A stretch of DNA of 64,000 nt from Salinimicrobium sp. TH3 (GCF_026676115.1 NZ_JAPONB010000001.1:496001-560000); one strand, 5' to 3'; shown: positions 54,192 through 62,513, numbered from the stretch's first letter. Translations and numbers: made by a program. Notes: generated by a model not told the origin, from the letters alone.

Positions 54192-54641
54192 TTAAGAATT
54201 TATTGGAGCATCTGGATCAATAGGTTTGTGGGTAGTGGGAGGAATGTATGGTTGATCTTTTTTTGGCAAGGGATGCTCTCTTTCCACTTTTCTTTGAAGC
54301 TCCTCAATCTTTTCTCTCTGTTTGGCCACAAGTCTTTCCACCTGCTCATTTTCCCAGTCTTTCCCAAAGAATTTATTGGTGACATAAACATTAAAAGCAT
54401 GAATAAGCAGGAGCAAAGCCCAGAAAATGATAGCCCATACAAACCAGTCCAACCCAAAAGGATTGATATCACGACCTATTTCAAAGATCACGTTTAAAAG
54501 GATAAGAACCACCGAGCCCAGCAGGAAGACAATAAAATGTTGATACAACTTTCTCTTTTGTCTCGCCCGCATTTGCGCTCTTTCGATGAGCATTCGCTGC
54601 TCAGGATCAATTTTTGAAGAACTATTTTTTTCCAGCCCCAT
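54192..54641 (-). CDS. 2TM-domain membrane protein
   Basis: The protein has 149 residues. Two hydrophobic helices at about 37-57 (HFIVFLLGSVVLILLNVIFEI) and 67-87 (WFVWAIIFWALLLLIHAF) are preceded by basic RAQMRARQKRKLY, the pattern of the 2TM domain common in Bacteroidota, often on histidine kinases. The C-terminus is charged, Pro-rich. It is the first gene of the operon with folA. Function unknown. Confidence 0.75.
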   Translation of the reverse strand: MGLEKNSSSKIDPEQRMLIERAQMRARQKRKLYQHFIVFLLGSVVLILLNVIFEIGRDINPFGLDWFVWAIIFWALLLLIHAFNVYVTNKFFGKDWENEQVERLVAKQREKIEELQRKVEREHPLPKKDQPYIPPTTHKPIDPDAPINS

Positions 54642-54698
54642 ATTTATAGGTAATTTAGATATCTACCCAAATTTATTGATTTTACTGCGGAATATTCC

Positions 54699-55778
54699 AT
54701 GTCTATGAAGAATTTTAAGAAACAGTTTCCCCTTTTAGAGCAGTATACCTATCTCGACACTGCTGCTTCGGGTCTTTTGCCCGAGGCTGTACTGGAATTC
54801 CGGCAGGACCACGACCTTGATTTTTTTATTGGGGGAAGTTTATTTCGGGAGAACCGCGGGAAATTATTCCTCAAGGTAAGAAAGGCAGTTGGTGATCTTT
54901 TTCATTGCGCTCCCAACCTGGTGGCGCTAACACCCAATTTCTCTTATGGGTTTAATTTACTTATGGAAGGAATTGATCGCAGCAAAAAGGTTCTTTTACT
55001 GCGAAAGGATTATCCTTCGGTCAACTGGGCTGTGGAGTCAAGAGGTTTTAAAGTTTGCTATGCCGAAATAGACGAAAACCTGGAGCAAAATATTGCTGAA
55101 GCAGTAGAAAAGCACAAACCAGATATTTTCGCTTTTAGTCTGGTACAATACATCAACGGTATTAAAATAGATCCCGATTTCCTCCTGAAGCTGAAGGAAC
55201 AATACCCGGAACTGCTACTTTTTGCTGATGGTACCCAGTATTGTGGAACCGAAAAATTTAATTTTGAAGCTTCAGCTTTGGATGTACTTGGGGCCAGTGC
55301 ATATAAGTGGCTCAATGCCGGCTATGGAAATGCTTTCTTTCTCTTTAAAGAACATTTGCAGGAGAAAATTGCTCCAAAAGGGCTGGAGCTAAAAGACCTG
55401 CAGGGTAAGAACAAGCCGCACAAGGGCAGTTTTATCGGGAAGTTTGAGCCCGGTCACCTGGACACGCTCAACTTCGGAAGTTTAAAAGCAGCCATTGATC
55501 TTATTGAACAAATAGGAATAGACAAGATCGAATCCAGGGTGAGGGAACTCTCAGCGCCTGCCAAAGAGAAACTTGCAGAAAGAGGCCTTTTGGAATCTGC
55601 AGTGGTGAACCGGAAGCTGCATTCTTCTATTTTTAACATTAAAGGAGATGAAAAATTATTTCAAAAGCTGCGAAGCAACAAGATAATCTGCTCTATGCGG
55701 GGTGAGGGAATTCGGGTAAGCTTTACTTATTTTAATACCGAAGAGGATCTTGAAAAGCTTCTTAAAACCTTGATATAA
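54699..55778 (+). CDS. Class V aminotransferase-fold protein (cysteine desulfurase-like)
   Basis: The protein has 359 residues. YLDTAASGLLPEAVLE opens the fold, TPNFSYGFNLLM contacts PLP, LLFADGTQYCG carries the Asp, and LGASAYKWLNAGYG has the PLP Lys. The active Cys loop of true cysteine desulfurases is not seen, so the reaction may be another lyase or transaminase. Met3 could be the real start. Divergent from the 2TM gene. Confidence 0.8.
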   Translation: MSMKNFKKQFPLLEQYTYLDTAASGLLPEAVLEFRQDHDLDFFIGGSLFRENRGKLFLKVRKAVGDLFHCAPNLVALTPNFSYGFNLLMEGIDRSKKVLLLRKDYPSVNWAVESRGFKVCYAEIDENLEQNIAEAVEKHKPDIFAFSLVQYINGIKIDPDFLLKLKEQYPELLLFADGTQYCGTEKFNFEASALDVLGASAYKWLNAGYGNAFFLFKEHLQEKIAPKGLELKDLQGKNKPHKGSFIGKFEPGHLDTLNFGSLKAAIDLIEQIGIDKIESRVRELSAPAKEKLAERGLLESAVVNRKLHSSIFNIKGDEKLFQKLRSNKIICSMRGEGIRVSFTYFNTEEDLEKLLKTLI

Positions 55779-55807
55779 AACAATTGTGTGTTCGGGTTAA
55801 AGTTGCT

Positions 55808-56257
55808 TTACTCTGCCGTGCCATCTGTACTGTCCAGACTTCCCCATCCCCAATCATCTGTACCTTCTATAAAAGCGAAGACCAAAAGGCCTGTGAGAAA
55901 AACCGGAACTCCAATTTTCACCATGTTGGTCTGGAATTCATTTCTATAGTAAATGAATTGTAGGTTATCTTCATTAAGTTCAAATTTCCAGATTCGACCT
56001 TCTTTTACAATAGGTTCCTTTTTCAAAAGGTTAGCCGTTCTGGATCTTTTTTTTGTAGCCCCAAGGAGTTGATCATTGTTTTTTTCGAGATATTGAAACT
56101 CATACTCCTTTTTCTCAATTGTTGTTACTTTTACATGATTTTTAGTTTGGAGTGCGCTTTCCAAACTCACCGGTGTTTTTTGATAGACGTTACAGGAGAG
56201 CAGAATACCCGATAAACCTACAGCAAGAAACTTTCTTAATACAACCGTTGTTTTCAT
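55808..56257 (-). CDS. Lipoprotein, function unknown
   Basis: The protein has 149 residues. The N-terminus has a lipobox-like GILLSC (Cys22). A beta-rich middle part (VKVTTIEKKEYEFQYLEKN) follows and a hydrophobic segment near the C-terminus (VPVFLTGLLVFAFIEG). Small beta-rich lipoproteins of this kind are common in flavobacteria; no function is known. Convergent with the aminotransferase gene, 29 bp. Confidence 0.55.
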   Translation of the reverse strand: MKTTVVLRKFLAVGLSGILLSCNVYQKTPVSLESALQTKNHVKVTTIEKKEYEFQYLEKNNDQLLGATKKRSRTANLLKKEPIVKEGRIWKFELNEDNLQFIYYRNEFQTNMVKIGVPVFLTGLLVFAFIEGTDDWGWGSLDSTDGTAE

Positions 56258-56455
56258 AGCTTCTATTCTTTTCTTCTCTTGAAGCTACAACATTCTGGCT
56301 GACTGGAGGATGATGTAAAAAATGTACAATGACAACTTTTGTCATCTTTTTGATTGACTTAAATCACTATAAGTCAATGGTTTTGATTGCTATTTTATTC
56401 CATCTTAATTCTAACTTTAATAATTAGAGAGAAATTTCATTTAAATCTAATAGAT

Positions 56456-57061
56456 ATGAAAACTACGATTACAATGCTGTTTATGTTGCTGTTGACTGTA
56501 CAGCTACCAGCGCAGGAGTGGAATTTCGGAATTAAGGGAGGTGTCAATATTGCCAACTTTACAGGCAGTGATGCAGATGATCTTGATTTGAAGTCACGAA
56601 CAGGATTTCATTTAGGAGGCTTAGTAGAAGGTAAGTTCTCCGAAAGTTTTGGAGCACAACTGGAAGTGCTTTACAGTACTGCGGGTGCAAAGGTGGAGGG
56701 GATATTTATGGATGATATGGGCAACGAATTTGACGGAGATATCACCTTTAAACTGGATTATATTTCAGTTCCTGTCCTCTTCAAGTATTTCCCCATTCAG
56801 GAACTATCTATTGAAACAGGACCTCAAATTTCTTTCGAGACCAGTTCAGAAGTGGAAGCAGAAGCAATGGGAGAATCTGTCTCTTTAGATTTTGAAGATG
56901 AAACAAGTTCAGTCGAGTTTGGCTGGTTGTTTGGTTTAGGATACGATCTTCCTTATAATATTTTTGTACAGGCGAGGTACCTTTATGGACTCTCTGATGT
57001 TTATGATGAAAGTAATCTGAAGCACAGTGTGTTTCAAATTTCTTTAGGCTATAAATTCTAA
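56456..57061 (+). CDS. Porin-family outer-membrane beta-barrel protein
   Basis: The protein has 201 residues from the ATG at 56456; an upstream in-frame ATG at 56387 would put 23 residues before the signal peptide (MLFMLLLTVQLPAQ). FGIKGGVNIANFTG opens a PorT/OmpW-like barrel, LDYISVPVLFKYF and the ending HSVFQISLGYKF with terminal Phe are outer-membrane signatures. Function unknown. The next gene follows at 28 bp. Confidence 0.8.
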   Translation: MKTTITMLFMLLLTVQLPAQEWNFGIKGGVNIANFTGSDADDLDLKSRTGFHLGGLVEGKFSESFGAQLEVLYSTAGAKVEGIFMDDMGNEFDGDITFKLDYISVPVLFKYFPIQELSIETGPQISFETSSEVEAEAMGESVSLDFEDETSSVEFGWLFGLGYDLPYNIFVQARYLYGLSDVYDESNLKHSVFQISLGYKF

Positions 57062-57089
57062 TTATCAACATTAAGTTTTATTCTAAAAA

Positions 57090-57707
57090 ATGAAAACCTT
57101 TAATATATTCGGTGTAATCTTGTTTCTGTTGCTTATAAGCTCCTGTGCTAAAACTTTTTATAGTCCTGATGCACAGAATCTTGCAGAAAACCACAGATCA
57201 ATAGCTATTGCTCCTCCAGTGGTGACCATTCAAGCTACCAAAAAAATGACTCCACAGGATGTTGAATTGCAGCAGCGGGCAGAAACTCAAAGTTTCCAGG
57301 AAGAAATGTATTCCTGGATGTTGAAAAGAAAATCTCAGGGTAAGATAAAACCCGAGGTACAGGATCTGCAGACTACCAACGCAAAATTAAAAGAGGCCGG
57401 GTATCCGGAAAAAATGCTTACCACCGCTCAAATGTGTGAGGTCCTTGGAGTAGATGGAATAATTTCCTCAAATTACCACCTGTCAAAACCAATGTCTGAA
57501 GGTGCTGCTGTTGTTACTACTATTTTGATTGGAGTGGGATCTACTAATGAAGTTCATGCCGCTTTGAACATTAATGATTGTAGTCAACAAAAGTTAATAT
57601 GGAACTATGATCACAAATTTGCGGGAGGTATTGGCAGCACCCCCAGCAGGCTTGTCGATAATTTGATGAGAGAAGCGAGCAAAAAAATGCCTTACGTCAA
57701 AAAATAG
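57090..57707 (+). CDS. Lipoprotein with GNA1162-like features
   Basis: The protein has 205 residues with a lipobox-like LLISSC (about Cys19). SIAIAPPVVTIQAT resembles the first strand of TolB/GNA1162-type domains, and SNYHLSKPMSEGAAVVTTIL lies in the second half. I am not sure of the family. It follows the porin gene by 28 bp, probably the same transcript. Confidence 0.55.
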   Translation: MKTFNIFGVILFLLLISSCAKTFYSPDAQNLAENHRSIAIAPPVVTIQATKKMTPQDVELQQRAETQSFQEEMYSWMLKRKSQGKIKPEVQDLQTTNAKLKEAGYPEKMLTTAQMCEVLGVDGIISSNYHLSKPMSEGAAVVTTILIGVGSTNEVHAALNINDCSQQKLIWNYDHKFAGGIGSTPSRLVDNLMREASKKMPYVKK

Positions 57708-57826
57708 GAATTCTAACTTTCTTAAAAATACTCACAATTTTGAGATTATGACATTTATCATTTAACGATGGGAAAAAGATTTTTATCTTGGTTTGTGAAT
57801 CCTTCCCCTGATTTAATTTCACAGCC

Positions 57827-58483
57827 ATGGAAAAATCTTTTTCTACTTTGGAATTTTCAGGTCCCTTTGTGGAGCAGATCCGTGATAATTTTGATATCCT
57901 GAAAATTAAAAAGAATCAGGTTATTTATTCTGAAGGTAGTACTCCCTTGGGAGTTTTTTACTTGCAGAGTGGGGAAGTATTGATCTCAAAACTTGCAAGT
58001 CAGGGTAGAGATCATATCCTTAGGGTTATCTCAAAAGAAGGCATTTTTTGCTGTGCAGATTTACTGCTCAATAGAAAATACAGTTCCTCCTCCAGGGCTA
58101 TAAAAGATTCAACTGTTCTTTTTCTTCCTAAAAGTGAATTTCTAAGATTGGTTCATGAGGACGAATCCTTTAATAATAGAGTGATAACCCAATTGGCACA
58201 GGAAGTGGTCTCTTTGGAAAATAAATTGACAAGTCTCGCTTACAAGCCTCTCAGGGGACGACTGGCCGATAATCTATTGAGCCTTGATAATGACAACAAT
58301 GATTCCGGTATTGCCATTTGTTTGTCCCGAATAGAACTAGCAGGGTTCACCGGAACGGTCAAGGAAACAGTCAACAGGATCCTTTCTGAATTTCAAAAGG
58401 ACAAAATTATTTCAATGTCTCATAGGGAGATCCAGATTCTGGATCGTGATCGATTACTGAAGGTTAGCAAACAATATGATTGA
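57827..58483 (+). CDS. Crp/Fnr-family transcription regulator
   Basis: The protein has 218 residues. A cyclic-nucleotide-binding-type barrel fills 20-125 (VIYSEGSTPLGVFYLQSGEV is the classic segment), and a winged helix-turn-helix is at about 160-210 (LAGFTGTVKETVNRILSEFQ). No Fe-S cluster Cys set is evident. The ligand is unknown. It is followed by a strong terminator shared with asnA on the other strand. Confidence 0.9.
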   Translation: MEKSFSTLEFSGPFVEQIRDNFDILKIKKNQVIYSEGSTPLGVFYLQSGEVLISKLASQGRDHILRVISKEGIFCCADLLLNRKYSSSSRAIKDSTVLFLPKSEFLRLVHEDESFNNRVITQLAQEVVSLENKLTSLAYKPLRGRLADNLLSLDNDNNDSGIAICLSRIELAGFTGTVKETVNRILSEFQKDKIISMSHREIQILDRDRLLKVSKQYD

Positions 58484-58484
58484 T

Positions 58485-58526
58485 AAGATGCCCCAAGAAG
58501 ATTAAACTTTTTTGGGGCATCTTTAA
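58485..58526 (+). terminator. Bidirectional intrinsic terminator
   Basis: AAGATGCCCCAA (58485-58496) pairs with TTGGGGCATCTT (58512-58523), followed by T on the plus strand. It separates the Crp-type gene from the convergent asnA. Confidence 0.8.
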
Positions 58527-58561
58527 ATTAAAGGATTTTTATTGGAGGAGGGACTAAATAC

Positions 58562-59584
58562 TTATAGAAGGTAAATTCTTTTTCTTTGCATTTCCTTCCT
58601 CATTGCTTCCGGCCAGATGCTTACCTGTACTTCTCCAATATGTTCTTTTCTTAGCAGGAACATACACAACCTGGATTGCCCAATCCCGCCTCCTATAGTT
58701 TGCGGAAGCTTTCCCTCAAGTAACTGCTTGTGATAGAACAGTTGGCTTCTTGTTTCTGCCTGTCGCATTTTTAATTGCTGTTCCAGTATAGCTGCATCCA
58801 CTCTTATTCCCATGGAGGAGAGTTCAAAGGCCTTTTCAAGCACCGGGTTCCATACAAGAATATCGCCGTTTAGGCCTTTTGTGGTAGCAGAGGTTGGAGA
58901 GCTCCAGTCATCATAATCTGGGGCGCGGCCGTCATGGAATTCTCCCCCCTGCAATTCCCCTCCTATTCCTATAAGGAACACAGCGCCATATTCCTTAGCG
59001 GCCATGTTTTCTCTTTCCTTTGATGAAAGCCGGGGATATTTTTCCTGTAGATCTTCGGTATGCAAAAAAGTAATTTCTGCAGGAAGAATGGGAGTGAGTA
59101 GGGGATACCGGCTGGTTACTGCTGCCTCGGTGGCTAAAATGCCTTCATAGATCCTGGAGACCTGTTGTTTAAGGAATTCCAGGTGGCGATCTTCGGGAGC
59201 CATAACTTTCTCCCAGTCCCACTGGTCTACAGAGATCGAATGCATAGGCCCCAGCTCATCATCGGGGCGCAGCGCCTTCATATCGGTTACTATTCCCAAA
59301 CCTGGTTCCAGCTCATATTCCTTTAAGCGCAGCCTTTTCCATTTAGCCAGAGATTGCACCACCTCGGCCCTCTGTTCCTGCATTTCTTTAATAGGGAAGC
59401 CTACAGGACGTTCTATTCCGTTGAGGTCATCGTTGATGCCGGTGCCCTGCAGAACAACCGTGGGGGCAGAGACCCGCACTAAAGAAAGCTTCTCTTTTAA
59501 ATGTTTTTCAAATTCGGCTTTTACGAAGTGTACAGCTTCTTCGGTTTCAAGTTTTTGCGATTGTTGTTGTAGTGTAGTTTTCAT
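58562..59584 (-). CDS. asnA: Asparagine synthetase A (aspartate-ammonia ligase)
   Basis: The protein has 340 residues from the ATG at 59584, close to the 330 of the E. coli enzyme. The frame is open to 59716, but the 44 extra residues are the leader described separately. Motifs: VVLQGTGINDDLNGIERPVGF, SVDQWDWEK, EITFLHTEDLQEKYP, FLIGIGGELQGGEFHDGRAPD and IGGGIGQSRLCMFLL, as in AsnA of the class II synthetase fold. It makes asparagine from aspartate, ammonia and ATP. Expression is probably controlled by the tandem attenuators upstream. Confidence 0.95.
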   Translation of the reverse strand: MKTTLQQQSQKLETEEAVHFVKAEFEKHLKEKLSLVRVSAPTVVLQGTGINDDLNGIERPVGFPIKEMQEQRAEVVQSLAKWKRLRLKEYELEPGLGIVTDMKALRPDDELGPMHSISVDQWDWEKVMAPEDRHLEFLKQQVSRIYEGILATEAAVTSRYPLLTPILPAEITFLHTEDLQEKYPRLSSKERENMAAKEYGAVFLIGIGGELQGGEFHDGRAPDYDDWSSPTSATTKGLNGDILVWNPVLEKAFELSSMGIRVDAAILEQQLKMRQAETRSQLFYHKQLLEGKLPQTIGGGIGQSRLCMFLLRKEHIGEVQVSIWPEAMRKEMQRKRIYLL

Positions 59585-59716
59585 AATTCTTGTTTCAGAT
59601 TTTTTAGAAATAAAAAAAGCCTGCCCCGGGAAGGAGGCAGGCTTATAAGCACAGAGATCCTCTCCCCCGGGTGGCGGACTATTATTATTGATATTATTTG
59701 TTTGAAGTCGTTTCAT
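59585..59716 (-). promoter_or_regulatory. Attenuator leader 2 of asnA (Asn-rich leader reading)
   Basis: An ATG at 59716 opens a leader of 44 codons with Asn at positions 7, 8, 10, 11 and 12, followed by Ser and three Pro. A GC-rich block after it (59659-59670) could pair with the sequence inside the terminator (59626-59637), giving an antiterminator, although that would remove only two base pairs of the terminator stem. Unlike leader 1, the frame has no stop and continues in frame into asnA, so it might also give a longer protein. Confidence 0.5.
59612..59644 (-). terminator. Attenuator terminator 2 upstream of asnA
   Basis: On the minus strand AAGCCTGCC and GGCAGGCTT form a 9-bp stem (loop about 10 nt), followed by TTTTT. 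It lies 28 bp upstream of the asnA ATG, after the second Asn-rich leader. Confidence 0.75.
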
Positions 59717-59723
59717 AATTGAG

Positions 59724-59760
59724 CAAAAAAAAAAAGCCTTTCCTGGTGTGGGAAAGGCTT
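59724..59760 (-). terminator. Attenuator terminator 1 upstream of asnA
   Basis: On the minus strand AAGCCTTTCC and GGAAAGGCTT form a perfect 10-bp stem with loop CACACCA, followed by a T-tract of 11. It lies directly after the first Asn-rich leader. The upstream GGAAAGCT (59796-59803), inside the leader, can pair with the left arm and would prevent this hairpin. Confidence 0.85.
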
Positions 59761-59783
59761 TAAATATTGTTTAAGGGATCTTG

Positions 59784-59861
59784 TTATACAATAATAGCTT
59801 TCCGCAACCTGAGTCGATTCAGATTGTTATTGAAATTATTATTGTTGTTATTGAAAACCAC
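59784..59861 (-). CDS. Asn-rich leader peptide of the asnA attenuator
   Basis: The 25-codon frame starts with GTG at 59861 and ends TAA at 59784. Asn is at positions 4-9, 11-13 and 15: ten of 25 residues. No in-frame ATG lies nearby upstream, so GTG is the likeliest start. The stop is 24 bp before the terminator stem; a ribosome at the stop would cover the antiterminator segment at 59796-59803. This is the classic amino-acid attenuator plan, here sensing asparagine. No homologue was searched. Confidence 0.65.
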   Translation of the reverse strand: MVFNNNNNNFNNNLNRLRLRKAIIV

Positions 59862-59884
59862 CTGTTTGTGTCTTTTGATATTTG

Positions 59885-59915
59885 TAAACTTACTTCTTTT
59901 TTATTTATTGCCAAA
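59885..59915 (-). promoter_or_regulatory. Predicted promoter of the asnA leader transcript
   Basis: On the minus strand TTTG (59912-59915) and TAAGTTTA (59885-59892) are 19 bp apart, matching the Bacteroidota -33/-7 pattern. The start would be about 59880, some 20 nt before the leader GTG. It overlaps the region right after the DUF427 stop at 59917. Confidence 0.5.
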
Positions 59916-59916
59916 T

Positions 59917-60198
59917 TTATTTTTCAATCTTAACTCCTTTCCAAAAGGCTACATGATCTTTGATTTTTGCAGCTTCAGATTTTGGATGAGGATAAAACCA
60001 GGCTGCATCGGGGTTTTTCTCTTCTCCCACCTTTAGGTGAAAATAGGAAGCCCGGCCTTTCCAGGGGCAGGTAGTGTGTGTATCGCTTAGCTGAAAGAAT
60101 TCAGCTTTGATAGCTTCGGGAGGGAAATACTGGTTGTTCTCCACTTCCACTGTATTATCACTCTCTGCTATAATGGTGTTGTTCCAAATTGCTTTCAT
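59917..60198 (-). CDS. DUF427-domain protein
   Basis: The protein has 93 residues, the whole domain. FPPEAIKAEFFQLSDTHTTC, then WKGRASYFHLKVG and DAAWFYPHPKSEA, fit the DUF427 pattern (small beta-tent fold of unknown function). The start overlaps the stop of egtD by 4 bp (ATGA), so they are coupled. Confidence 0.9.
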   Translation of the reverse strand: MKAIWNNTIIAESDNTVEVENNQYFPPEAIKAEFFQLSDTHTTCPWKGRASYFHLKVGEEKNPDAAWFYPHPKSEAAKIKDHVAFWKGVKIEK

Positions 60199-61169
60199 AA
60201 TCCTGTTCTTTTAAAAAGGTAATTTTTATAGCAGTTATCCTTGTCTGCCCAACTTCCTGCCATTTCCAGCCCGGCTTCTTCTGCAAGCCACGCGATTGAG
60301 GTATCATCATATTTTTGAGACACTTCTGTATGTATTGTTTCCCATTTATGGAAATGTACTTCCAGATTGAGTGCGTTTATCTGCACCGTTTGTTCTTTTG
60401 TGCTAACAAGATAACTTTTTGCTACCCCGGTTTCAGGATTGTAGAGCGGCCAGTGTATAAAAGTTTCCGGATCAAAATCGGCTTCCAGCTCCCGGTTCAT
60501 CCGTGTCAACAGGTTCTTGTTAAAGGCTTCGGTAACTCCTGCACTATCATTGTAAGCGTCCAGAATCACCTGTGGCTCCTTTTTTTGATCCACCCCCATA
60601 AAAAACAGATCTTTTTCATGCATGGCAGAGGAGATCTTTTTAAGAAATGCAACGGCTTCTTCGGGAGTAAGATTCCCAATATTCGATCCCAGGAATAAAA
60701 TTACTTTTTTCCTGTCCCGGTAATCTGCAAGACGGGTAAGTACATTTGCATAGGTCCCTTGTTGTGGTTCTACATCTAATGCAGGGAACTCCTGTAGCAG
60801 GCTGTCACTTAGCTGTTCCAGCACATTCTTGCTTATATCGACCGGCAGGTATTTGTAGTCGTAACTTTTTTCCTCGAAATGTCTTAATAGCACCTTGGTT
60901 TTTTTCCCATCTCCAGCGCCAAGTTCGATAAGGTCAAAACCGTTAAAAGAGGAAAAAGCGTCCCCTATTTCCTCCCTGTGCTGTAACAGTATATCGTACT
61001 CCTTTCCCGTAAGATAATATTCCGGCAGCTCCATGATCTTTTGGAAGAGCTCATCCCCTTTTTCATCATAGAAAAATTTGGAGCTTATCTTTTTAGGATA
61101 GGAGGTAAGGCCTTTGAAAACATCTTCGGCAAATTGCGTCTTAAATTCGGGAGGTTTTGTCTCGTTCAT
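60195..61169 (-). CDS. egtD: L-histidine N-alpha-methyltransferase (EgtD family)
   Basis: The protein has 324 residues from the ATG at 61169; another ATG is 18 bp upstream. SSKFFYDEKGDELFQKI and ELPEYYLTGKEYDIL are the family's N-terminal hallmark, and LIELGAGDGKKTKVLL and LFLGSNIGNLTPEEA bind S-adenosylmethionine. EgtD makes hercynine, the first step of ergothioneine synthesis. No egtB is seen in the window, so the final product is open. A terminator at 61205-61234 separates it from the TonB-domain gene. Confidence 0.88.
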   Translation of the reverse strand: MNETKPPEFKTQFAEDVFKGLTSYPKKISSKFFYDEKGDELFQKIMELPEYYLTGKEYDILLQHREEIGDAFSSFNGFDLIELGAGDGKKTKVLLRHFEEKSYDYKYLPVDISKNVLEQLSDSLLQEFPALDVEPQQGTYANVLTRLADYRDRKKVILFLGSNIGNLTPEEAVAFLKKISSAMHEKDLFFMGVDQKKEPQVILDAYNDSAGVTEAFNKNLLTRMNRELEADFDPETFIHWPLYNPETGVAKSYLVSTKEQTVQINALNLEVHFHKWETIHTEVSQKYDDTSIAWLAEEAGLEMAGSWADKDNCYKNYLFKRTGL

Positions 61170-61204
61170 TGAAATAATTTTCCGCATAACTTTCCTAATT
61201 TCAA

Positions 61205-61234
61205 AATAAAAAAAGGAAACCCGCGGGTTTCCTT
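61205..61234 (-). terminator. Intrinsic terminator of the TonB-domain genes
   Basis: AAGGAAACCC (61213-61222) and GGGTTTCCTT (61225-61234) form a perfect 10-bp stem with a 2-nt loop, followed on the minus strand by a T-tract (plus-strand A-run at 61205-61214). It ends the run 62888-61288. Confidence 0.85.
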
Positions 61235-61287
61235 CAAATTTAATCTTTTAAAAATCCCTTTTAGTTAAAGGAATACTAACAATGCGC

Positions 61288-62070
61288 TTAAACCTTCTTG
61301 AGCGACATAGGTAGTAGAGAACTAACTGCTACGTCCTTTCCCGCTTTCTTACCGGGTTCAAATTGAGGTATACTTTTCAATTGTTTGATAACTTCTTTTG
61401 CAAATTCCTCTCCCCCGCCAAATACAACCACACGACCTACTTTTCCATCCACACTAACTACATAAGCAGCCGTAAGGGAATAGGTTCCCGGTTCTTTTAT
61501 GGCCGAAATATTAACGTGGCGGTTCATCCAGTCATTAACCGAGGAGGTGGTGCAGGTTTGAATGTCTTCAGCTTTGCGGCACTTTTTCCAAATAGGCTGT
61601 TGATCTGCTTCTTTAGAAGTAACAACTTCTATTGGGGAAGTACCGGGTTCTGAAATGTAGAGAAGTACTTTCAGATCTACTATAACATTCGCCTTTTTGT
61701 TATCATATTCCCCGGGGATAAAATGAGGCATATTCTTTAATCGTCTCTCCAATGCCTTTGCGGCTTCTTTAGGTATACCTTTTACGGAAGCCCAGCCTAC
61801 TTTTCCTGTAGTGTCAATAATGATTCGTACAGGTATTTCAATCTTGCCTTCTTCAACGGTTGTCAATGCTCCTACTCCTGTGATATGCTGCAACACATAT
61901 TTTTCAATCAATATGGCTGTACAGGCAGGAGTTTTTTCTACACATTCTGTGGAGGACGGAGACACATCAGCGTTAATTAAAGGAATAAAAGCTCCGGAAT
62001 TACTTTCCTTCTGAGCAAAAGCTGTCGAACTTGAAAGGGCCAGTAATAAGAAACACAGAAGGTTCTTCAA
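61288..62070 (-). CDS. Protein with two TonB C-terminal-like domains
   Basis: The protein has 260 residues with a signal peptide (LLCFLLLALSSSTAFAQ). Two TonB_C-like repeats are seen at about 70-140 (IPVRIIIDTTGKVGWASVKG) and 180-255 (AYVVSVDGKVGRVVVFGGGE). No Pro-rich linker or uncleaved anchor is seen, so it is not a canonical TonB. It follows two single-domain paralogues in the same direction. Confidence 0.75.
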   Translation of the reverse strand: MKNLLCFLLLALSSSTAFAQKESNSGAFIPLINADVSPSSTECVEKTPACTAILIEKYVLQHITGVGALTTVEEGKIEIPVRIIIDTTGKVGWASVKGIPKEAAKALERRLKNMPHFIPGEYDNKKANVIVDLKVLLYISEPGTSPIEVVTSKEADQQPIWKKCRKAEDIQTCTTSSVNDWMNRHVNISAIKEPGTYSLTAAYVVSVDGKVGRVVVFGGGEEFAKEVIKQLKSIPQFEPGKKAGKDVAVSSLLPMSLKKV

Positions 62071-62081
62071 AGGGAAAAATT

Positions 62082-62495
62082 TTAGAAGGTGAAAGGAACT
62101 TTATAGCTAATCTCCCTGGGTTTTCCTGCCAGTTCTCCCGGCTTCATTTGCGGGATAGCGAGAATTATTCGCTTTGCCTCCTCATTAAGCTCCTGTTTTG
62201 GTCCTTCTACTTTATTTACCACCGGCTTTCCTTCTTTGTCGATCACAAAAGAAACTACTGCTTTTCCTCTTATATAGTTGCCATTGGCATCCTTCGGGAA
62301 TTTATAATTTTCCTTGAGGTGCTGCGTAAGTTTCTTCCTAAAACACGCTTTTGTATCCCCGGCAGATGCTTCACATCCCGGCCAAATTGGAGGAATTTCT
62401 TTGGTGGTAACGGTACTATTGGAAACCTTCACTCCTTCCTGAGCAATGCTGGTGCCTGCGGTAAAGAGGAAAAGAATTAAAAATAGTTTTTTCAT
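62082..62495 (-). CDS. Secreted TonB C-terminal-domain protein, copy 1
   Basis: The protein has 137 residues with a signal peptide (LILFLFTAGTSIAQ). The domain starts WPGCEASAGDTKACFRKKL and contains VVSFVIDKEGKPVVNKVEG and IPQMKPGELAGKPREISYKV. Single TonB_C fold, no anchor. Two conserved Cys (GCE, ACF) may form a disulphide. Paralogue of its neighbour at 62514. Confidence 0.8.
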   Translation of the reverse strand: MKKLFLILFLFTAGTSIAQEGVKVSNSTVTTKEIPPIWPGCEASAGDTKACFRKKLTQHLKENYKFPKDANGNYIRGKAVVSFVIDKEGKPVVNKVEGPKQELNEEAKRIILAIPQMKPGELAGKPREISYKVPFTF

Positions 62496-62513
62496 GATCG
62501 GGAGATAAAAATA

